From Lentisphaeria bacterium UBA7640 (GTDB taxonomy: Bacteria > Verrucomicrobiota > Lentisphaeria > Victivallales > Victivallaceae), in assembly GCA_002483765.1 (NCBI GenBank), contig DLIO01000005.1:1-10445 (forward strand): a DNA stretch of 10,445 nt. Direction: 5' to 3'. Numbering within the stretch: the stretch's first letter is position 1; each line of letters starts with the position of its first letter. The notes under the pieces were generated by a model. It saw nothing but the letters and a program-made list of their open reading frames with translations, did no database searches and was not told the origin of the DNA. This document shows, piece after piece, positions 5,729 to 10,445 of this stretch. Made by a program: the position numbers and the translations under genes.

Positions 5729-6739
5729 ATGAAATTGAAAATCGCATTTGCAGGATTCCGCCACGGACACATTATGGGACTTTATAAAAAGGCGCAGGAT
5801 TCAGCTGGTCTAGAAATTGTCGCAGCTTGTGAAGAAGATGAAGCGACCCGCCTAGAATTGCAAGCTGGTAAAAATGTCGAGATAACTCATTCAAACATTG
5901 ATCAGATGTTGGCCACAGTGCCGTGCGATATTGTCGCAGTCGGCGACTACTACAGCAAACGCGGTTCAATCTTAATTAGGAGTTTGAAAGCAGGAAAACA
6001 TGTTATTGCCGATAAACCAATTTGCACCTGTCTCGATGAACTAGCGGAAATAGAAAAACTCGCTGCTGATAAAAATCTTCAGGTTGGGTGTCAACTTGAC
6101 CTCCGCAGTAATCTCAACATCTGTGGTGCAAAAGAAATAATTAAAACCGGAGTGCTTGGGGAAATTCATGCTATTAAGTTTGGCGGTCAGCATCCGTTAC
6201 TTCAAGACTCGAGACCGGGATGGTATTTTGAAGACGGCAAACATGGCGGTACCATCAACGACATCGCTATTCATGGCATTGATATAATTCCTTGGATGAC
6301 CGGTTTAATTCCGCAAGAAGTTACCGCTGCGCGCACTTGGAACGCTTTGGCAACTAACTGTCCGCAATTTAACGATGGCGCGCAGTTCATGTTCAAAATG
6401 ACCAATGGTTGTGGAGTAATGGGGGACGTGTCCTATTTTGCACCGGATAGTTGTGGATTCCAGTTGCCATATTACTGGCGTTTTACGATCTGGGGTAGCA
6501 AGGGTGTGCTTGAATTTAATATCAACGAGCCGGTTTTAAAATTAGCAGTTAACGGTAGCAGTGGCATCAGCCAGTTGGTACCGCCTGTGAAGGCTGGGCC
6601 TGACTATCTCAATGAATTTATTGGCGCGATCAACGGGAAAAAGGTTGATCTGAATACCAAAGCCGTAATTACTGCAGCACGACGCGCGCTGACTATTCAG
6701 AAAGCAGCGGATCAATCGTTGTATTCAATTCAGTTATAA
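5729..6739 (+). CDS. Gfo/Idh/MocA family NAD(P)-dependent oxidoreductase
   Basis: This 336-aa protein has the two-domain layout of the family. The N-terminal Rossmann fold has nucleotide-binding IAFAGFRHGHI (5-15), an acidic end of strand 2 (ACEEDE, 33-38) favouring NAD(H), and the conserved Lys in A-D-K-P (K96). In the C-terminal alpha/beta domain, GGTINDIAIHGIDIIPW (173-189) carries the catalytic-type Asp178/His182 pair. Members oxidise or reduce sugars, inositols and related polyols; the substrate here cannot be read from the sequence. The start at 5729 follows TGGAGAA about ten bases upstream. The leader has a small inverted repeat, GAGAGT/ACTCTC (5673-5693). The gene stands alone on the plus strand and its last 10 bp overlap the 3' end of the convergent SirB1-like gene. 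No transporter or sugar kinase is next to it. Confidence 0.9.
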   Translation: MKLKIAFAGFRHGHIMGLYKKAQDSAGLEIVAACEEDEATRLELQAGKNVEITHSNIDQMLATVPCDIVAVGDYYSKRGSILIRSLKAGKHVIADKPICTCLDELAEIEKLAADKNLQVGCQLDLRSNLNICGAKEIIKTGVLGEIHAIKFGGQHPLLQDSRPGWYFEDGKHGGTINDIAIHGIDIIPWMTGLIPQEVTAARTWNALATNCPQFNDGAQFMFKMTNGCGVMGDVSYFAPDSCGFQLPYYWRFTIWGSKGVLEFNINEPVLKLAVNGSSGISQLVPPVKAGPDYLNEFIGAINGKKVDLNTKAVITAARRALTIQKAADQSLYSIQL

Positions 6740-7521
6740 GGGTAAGGTAGGAAATCTAGCGGTTCATCGTTATCCAGCCCGATCATGGCGTGGCCAATCG
6801 TGCTGACATAACGAAAACTGTCGGAACTGACCGCGTATTGAAATAACATTAACGCAGCCATTTTTAATATTTTTTGGTTATTCCAAAAGTCACATTGTGT
6901 AATATTAATGTTCGGCAGAAGTTGCCAGTTTTTGCGTACGGTAAGACCATTGCCACGATGATCGACGACAATAAAATCATCGAGCGACTTCGCGACATGC
7001 AGTTGCTGTCCAAAAAGATTGCCGATTTCTGAGGCGATGGCTGCCAAAATAAAATCAGCACCAACTCGCTCTTCTAAAACCGGCCCTAAACAGTAGTGTT
7101 CGGCGTGAACATCCGCATCCAAGGGAGCAGTAAAGTCATTTTTACGCATAAAATGAGCAAGTCCTCTGAGATCACGTGGTTTGCTGCGTTCTGCATAGCC
7201 ACACATTTCAGTCCAAGCTTCATCAAGTTCACGTTTTGAGTCGTTATCGTACCACTGTAGGTGAACCGCTATCAACCCTTCAATCAACGACGGATCAGAC
7301 CGGAGCATTTCAGTAAATTCAGTTCGTCTCTGGCGTATGGTGATAATCGACTGTAATTGATGAATGCGTTTCCGCAACAATTCGTTCTCGGTCTCTTGAT
7401 GTTCCGCAAGATATGGTTCGATAATATCTTCATTCTTCAGCAATTCGAGCATCACAGAATGTGCAACTTGCTGACTAGGATCATCAAGGAGCTTTAACAA
7501 TATTTTAATTTTTTCAGACAT
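6730..7521 (-). CDS. SirB1/transglutaminase-core2-like protein with HEAT-like N-terminus
   Basis: The family is inferred with moderate confidence. I prefer the start at 7521 (263 aa): its ATG lies in ATGTCTGA, overlapping the stop of the exonuclease gene by 8 bp, which suggests translational coupling. A longer frame to 7581 would lie inside that gene. Residues ~5-40 (LLKLLDDPSQQVAHSVMLEL) look like a HEAT-type repeat, and ~42-70 are a charged helix. The centre and C-terminus have the order of SirB1-type proteins: CLGPVLEERVGADFILAAIA (144-163), which lines up with the family's LxxVLxxRxGxPI signature, then DDFIVVDHRG (181-190) where the family has PGHFLVR. The typical catalytic Cys/His positions are not convincingly kept, as in many SirB1 homologues, so it may be a non-enzymatic scaffold. 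It has no membrane segment. Confidence 0.6.
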   Translation of the reverse strand: MSEKIKILLKLLDDPSQQVAHSVMLELLKNEDIIEPYLAEHQETENELLRKRIHQLQSIITIRQRRTEFTEMLRSDPSLIEGLIAVHLQWYDNDSKRELDEAWTEMCGYAERSKPRDLRGLAHFMRKNDFTAPLDADVHAEHYCLGPVLEERVGADFILAAIASEIGNLFGQQLHVAKSLDDFIVVDHRGNGLTVRKNWQLLPNINITQCDFWNNQKILKMAALMLFQYAVSSDSFRYVSTIGHAMIGLDNDEPLDFLPYPYN

Positions 7522-8305
7522 CGGAAGGTTTTTTGGGGAAAATTCCAGACAATGCGTCATGGGCGATTTTCTTGACATCATCCGAGAAATCTGATTTGAT
7601 GATCCACTTTAGGAAGCCTGGTTCAGAAATTGCCAAATCACGCAATTTAGTTCCCGAGTGTTTGCTGAAACTAACGATAACTTCGCTACCAGACCATTTG
7701 AAGCGCCCGTCAGCGTCAATACTATCAGGATCAGTGTTATCGGAGAGTTCATGGAGAGCTTGAGCAGTGTTGCCAATCTCTGGATGTTTAGCAATCTGTC
7801 CAAATAGCACATCAATAGTAGCCTTAGTATCGGCTTCAGCGCTGTGAGCGTCTGCGCCAAGGGTTTTTCCACAGAAAAATTCATACGCAGCACTCAATGT
7901 TCTTGGATAAAGTTTACAAAAAATATTATAAGCATCAATTATTTTTCTGCCCTCTAATTTGAACTCAATACCAACACGCATAAATTCATTGATTAATAAC
8001 GGAATATCAAATTTTATAACATTATACCCGGCGACGTCGCAACCTTCGAAATATAGCAATAACTTAGGCGCAATTTCGTTGAACTGAGGTTCATTCGCGA
8101 CATCAGCGTCAGTAATACCATGAATTGCGATAGAGCCTTCAGAGATCGGTATTCCTGGATTAACTAAACGGGTATGAGTTTCGCGTTGACCATCCGGAAA
8201 TATTTTTATTACAGAAATTTCCACAATACGATCGCGGAGGATATTAGTGCCGGTAGTTTCAAGGTCAAAAAATATTATCGGACGTTCTAAGTTAAGTTCT
8301 GGCAT
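7514..8305 (-). CDS. DEDDh 3'-5' exonuclease (DnaQ/ExoX-like)
   Basis: The start at 8305 (263 aa) is chosen because AGGGA lies about seven bases upstream; an ATG at 8326 has no such site. All three exonuclease motifs are present: F-D-L-E-T (D14, E16), NVIKFDIPLL (D100) and HSAEADTKAT (H154, D159), so the four acidic residues and the catalytic His are intact and two-metal 3'-5' exonuclease activity is expected. IHGITDADV (62-70) is the usual family segment after motif I. The C-terminal ~55 residues (KWSGSEVIVSF, KHSGTKLRDLA, PGFLKWIIKSDFSDDVKKI) resemble the small domain found at the end of exodeoxyribonuclease X-like proteins. It probably acts in DNA repair or end trimming rather than as the replicative proofreader. 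It is coupled to the SirB1-like gene downstream and separated by 98 bp from the acyltransferase upstream. Confidence 0.92.
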   Translation of the reverse strand: MPELNLERPIIFFDLETTGTNILRDRIVEISVIKIFPDGQRETHTRLVNPGIPISEGSIAIHGITDADVANEPQFNEIAPKLLLYFEGCDVAGYNVIKFDIPLLINEFMRVGIEFKLEGRKIIDAYNIFCKLYPRTLSAAYEFFCGKTLGADAHSAEADTKATIDVLFGQIAKHPEIGNTAQALHELSDNTDPDSIDADGRFKWSGSEVIVSFSKHSGTKLRDLAISEPGFLKWIIKSDFSDDVKKIAHDALSGIFPKKPSDV

Positions 8306-8403
8306 GATATTTCCCTTTGTATTCATTAAGATTAATTAAAGCTTCACGATTAATAGAATACCGCTATTTGGTGAGATTATCAAACAGGTGCTTACCAAAC
8401 CTT

Positions 8404-9444
8404 TTAAGGTTTTTGCGCAATATCATCTTTTTTATGCGATTTAGTTTTCGCGCGACTGGAAAAAAATCTATCATTTGGAACTATAGCGTAAAACGGATAT
8501 CGTGCCCTTATTTCTGGCGTGATATTTTTCGGGATATATTTAAATCGCTGGTACAGCCATAAATACTGATCAGGATAAAGTCGTACATATTTTTCGGTGA
8601 TTGCTGTTAGTTCTTGAATAATAGCGTTCTCGTCGGGATATTCGGAATAATCCTTGGATAAAAACTCCATCTCTGGCGTCAGCAGGTCGCCAGACCTCAA
8701 GGTGGTACCATAAATAACTTTCGCGGGAATGTCATTAGCACGACAATAATTCCAAAGTGTAGCGGGGGTCCGGCTGGCGGTAACTTGAATGCCAAACATT
8801 TTCACGAATATTCCACCATCGCGCAGTCGGGTGTTTTGGTCAATCAGCGTTCCAATCGAAGTACCGGAGTTCAAACATTTTAAAGTCTCGCGGACTGCCC
8901 CTTTAGAAAAAATTATTTTGATTCCACCACGTTCGCGATTATCTTTATTCAATAAATTGTTGAGAAAAGGGTTTCGGGTAATTTTAGCGATTGCCGCCAT
9001 TTTCACGCCGGCAATATTAGTGGCAATTATTCCAGAAGCTTCCCAACTACCAAGATGGGGGTTGACGAAAATAATCCGAGTCCCCGATTCAGCGCAACCA
9101 TGCAATTCATTGTAAATATGTTCCGGCAAACGCAAGCATCTATCCATTCGAGCAGGTTTGCCCATCATCCAGATATAATCGAGAATATTATAAAAAGTGT
9201 TGAATAACGAAGTTTTTCCAATTTTAACGACCCATTCGTCATCTTTTTCTGGAAATGCCGTATTCAAGTTGGCAATGATTATTTTACGAACTGGCAGAAT
9301 GCAACTCCATGCAAACTTAGAGCCAGTTTTCGCTAGCATGCGAATAATGAAATGCGGCGCCAAGCGAATGAGATAGTATGGAATTAAAATCAACAGATAT
9401 TCGCAAAAATAACGAATTTTTTTTAATTGAGATCGCCTGCTCAT
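8404..9444 (-). CDS. Lipid A biosynthesis acyltransferase (LpxL/LpxM/HtrB family)
   Basis: This 346-aa protein is somewhat longer than the usual ~300-330. Residues ~16-35 form the N-terminal membrane segment. The catalytic HX4E motif is NPHLGSWE (H130, E135). IDQN (201-204) and YPDQYLWLYQRFKY (290-303) match other family signatures. These inner-membrane enzymes move a fatty acyl chain from ACP to a lipid A precursor, so the cell should make lipid A or a related glycolipid. Which position it acylates cannot be told. The C-terminal ~30 residues are basic (RAKTKSHKK) and not typical. The ATG overlaps the stop of the upstream gene as ATGA, so translation is probably coupled. Downstream, 98 bp with no clear terminator precede the exonuclease gene. 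Confidence 0.92.
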   Translation of the reverse strand: MSRRSQLKKIRYFCEYLLILIPYYLIRLAPHFIIRMLAKTGSKFAWSCILPVRKIIIANLNTAFPEKDDEWVVKIGKTSLFNTFYNILDYIWMMGKPARMDRCLRLPEHIYNELHGCAESGTRIIFVNPHLGSWEASGIIATNIAGVKMAAIAKITRNPFLNNLLNKDNRERGGIKIIFSKGAVRETLKCLNSGTSIGTLIDQNTRLRDGGIFVKMFGIQVTASRTPATLWNYCRANDIPAKVIYGTTLRSGDLLTPEMEFLSKDYSEYPDENAIIQELTAITEKYVRLYPDQYLWLYQRFKYIPKNITPEIRARYPFYAIVPNDRFFSSRAKTKSHKKDDIAQKP

Positions 9445-10256
9445 AATTTTTTAATGCGCCGTCGTGGCGGAAGAGTGCGAGTGACTTCTCCGGACGATAA
9501 AAGGTTGATGCCTGTGCTGAACAGAACACTCTTCATTGAAGCTGCCGCGATATTTTGGATAAAATGAAGTTTCCCTTCAGGCGTAGTATCTTCAATTTTT
9601 GCTTTTTTTACTTCCGAAATCGTCAAGTCTGAATTAATGTACAGAAGTCCCCAACCATTGGCGAGTTCTTCCGGTTTGACTAAGCCGCGTGGCACCGCCA
9701 AATAAAGGTAATCCACGACGCCAGCATTACGGATCTGTTCAAAAAGGCTACCAGAGTAAAGTGCTTTTCGGGTCTTCTCTAATTTTTTTACACAGCGGTG
9801 ATATTTTTGGTTGCTACTATTCTCATAATTCCAATCCTCAATGTCGTCAAAGAGATTGTCGCCAACGCGCAATTTAGGTTCTTTTAAACGAATGGTCTTC
9901 TCAATCGCTTCTTTCTCTTGTTCTAGGCTCTTGAGATCACCAAGCAGGTCATCTTTATTGGTAATGTCGGGCCAACATTCGTCGCGTTTAGAGCGTATCT
10001 CCAGCGCCATAGTTTTAGTCGGATGTAGCACGCGTTTACGGTTGGGTTTCGACCAGAACACGCCAATATTAGCACGAAACCTGGAGATTCTAGTCGGTAC
10101 ATTCAGAGCCATTCCAGTAGGATTCTTCTCTAGTAGCCAACAAATAACCGCCTGACGTTGAAGGGTTTGTTCTGGCGTCTGCCGTTTTTCCTTCGCCGGA
10201 CTGGATTCAAAAATCAGGTCAAGCACCGGTTGTATCTCTTTCATATTTATTTCCAT
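9441..10256 (-). CDS. MmcB-like PD-(D/E)XK-fold protein
   Basis: This 271-aa protein is best compared with the MmcB-like DNA repair proteins, a restriction-endonuclease-fold family. Supporting segments are ISRFRANIGVFW (57-68), TMALEIRSKRDECWPD (82-97) and YLYLAVPRGLVKPEELANGW (183-202, with GLLYIN following). The last matches the FFFAVPxxV...GLI tail of that family. The usual core Asp is Asn63 and the ExK motif is E-I-R (86-88), so catalysis may be weak or lost. Residues ~100-165 are a charged, coiled-coil-prone insertion. The C-terminus is basic (PPRRRIKK). The start at 10256 has no clear ribosome binding site; ATG at 10244 has GGAA six bases upstream and may be the true start. It overlaps the acyltransferase by 4 bp. 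The family call is moderate. Confidence 0.6.
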   Translation of the reverse strand: MEINMKEIQPVLDLIFESSPAKEKRQTPEQTLQRQAVICWLLEKNPTGMALNVPTRISRFRANIGVFWSKPNRKRVLHPTKTMALEIRSKRDECWPDITNKDDLLGDLKSLEQEKEAIEKTIRLKEPKLRVGDNLFDDIEDWNYENSSNQKYHRCVKKLEKTRKALYSGSLFEQIRNAGVVDYLYLAVPRGLVKPEELANGWGLLYINSDLTISEVKKAKIEDTTPEGKLHFIQNIAAASMKSVLFSTGINLLSSGEVTRTLPPRRRIKKL

Positions 10257-10289
10257 GATAATATTTATTACTAAACAAAACTATTGCAT

Positions 10290-10317
10290 AAATTACCATT
10301 ATCCAGATAATTTTCAA
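10290..10317 (-). promoter_or_regulatory. Possible promoter of the right-hand gene run
   Basis: On the minus strand, TTGAAA (10317-10312), a 16-bp spacer and TAATTT (10295-10290), about 35 bp upstream of the first start codon. The match is fair in an AT-rich background, so chance is likely. Confidence 0.25.
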
Positions 10318-10416
10318 TATCTTAATCGCGAAAGGTGTGAAAAGAGGCTTTTTAAAAAACCACGCTACGTCATTCGGCATAATTTAAGACGTGCGTTCTT
10401 CATAACCTGCTATCTA

Positions 10417-10445
10417 AATTCGCGCGCGCATTATGCGCGCGCGGA
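10417..10445. repeat. GC-rich palindromic repeat, copy 3 (runs to window edge)
   Basis: AATT, an 11-base alternating C/G-rich arm ending in CAT, central T, and the perfectly complementary arm. This is the same family as copies 1 and 2; the second AATT would lie just past the edge. It lies ~160 bp upstream of the MmcB-like gene in a stretch with no other feature. Confidence 0.8.

Noticed and set aside
10331..10365. AAAAG-AGG-CTTTTT near the right edge as an intrinsic terminator
   Set aside because: The stem is five AT-rich pairs only and no gene ends nearby.

Overview
The window looks like a low-GC (about 40% by eye) chromosomal segment of a Gram-negative bacterium. A lipid A-type acyltransferase, a lipoprotein-signal M48 protease and Shine-Dalgarno-preceded starts support an outer-membrane bacterium. 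The mix of an M19 dipeptidase-like protein, a lone Gfo/Idh/MocA oxidoreductase, a SirB1-like protein and a DnaQ-type exonuclease is reminiscent of the PVC group (Lentisphaerota/Verrucomicrobiota). That placement is inference from gene content and is weak.

Left part (1-5104): all genes are on the minus strand. At the left edge is the 5' portion of a large subunit of an energy-converting-hydrogenase-like complex. It reads as NuoC-like plus NuoD/HycE-like, but the first nickel-binding CxxC motif is replaced by A-G-D-T, which fits an Ehr-type (hydrogenase-related) complex. Upstream of it lies an M19 dipeptidase-like gene whose N-terminal zinc ligands are also substituted. Between 2491 and 4333 is a repeat-rich, gene-poor stretch. 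It holds two ~232-bp direct repeats (about 92% identical), an orphan membrane-anchored protein of 175 aa between them, a decayed pseudogene, and several small palindromes and dispersed repeats. Each long repeat sits directly upstream of a minus-strand gene and carries an identical, good sigma70-like promoter pointing at it. A LoiP/YggG-like M48 lipoprotein protease closes this part.

Middle (5105-6739): an intergenic region with an 18-bp perfect AT palindrome and a tRNA-Cys(GCA) gene with encoded CCA, followed by a plus-strand Gfo/Idh/MocA oxidoreductase. The oxidoreductase converges on, and overlaps by 10 bp, the last gene of the next minus-strand cluster.

Right part (6730-10256): a minus-strand gene run in the order MmcB-like PD-(D/E)XK-fold protein, lipid A acyltransferase (ATGA overlap), 98-bp gap, DEDDh exonuclease with an ExoX-like C-terminus, and SirB1-like protein (8-bp overlap). 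The overlaps suggest two translationally coupled pairs. No shared pathway is obvious.

A GC-rich palindrome (AATT-N-GCGCGCGCAT-W-ATGCGCGCGC-N-AATT) occurs three times, always outside intact genes (991, 4213, 10417). Degenerate CACAGA/ACACAAAG-type repeats occur at four intergenic sites. I saw no CRISPR array, transposase, integrase or phage gene. The items most worth following up are the cysteine-less hydrogenase-like subunit, the promoter-carrying repeat pair and the dipeptidase-like protein with an altered metal site.
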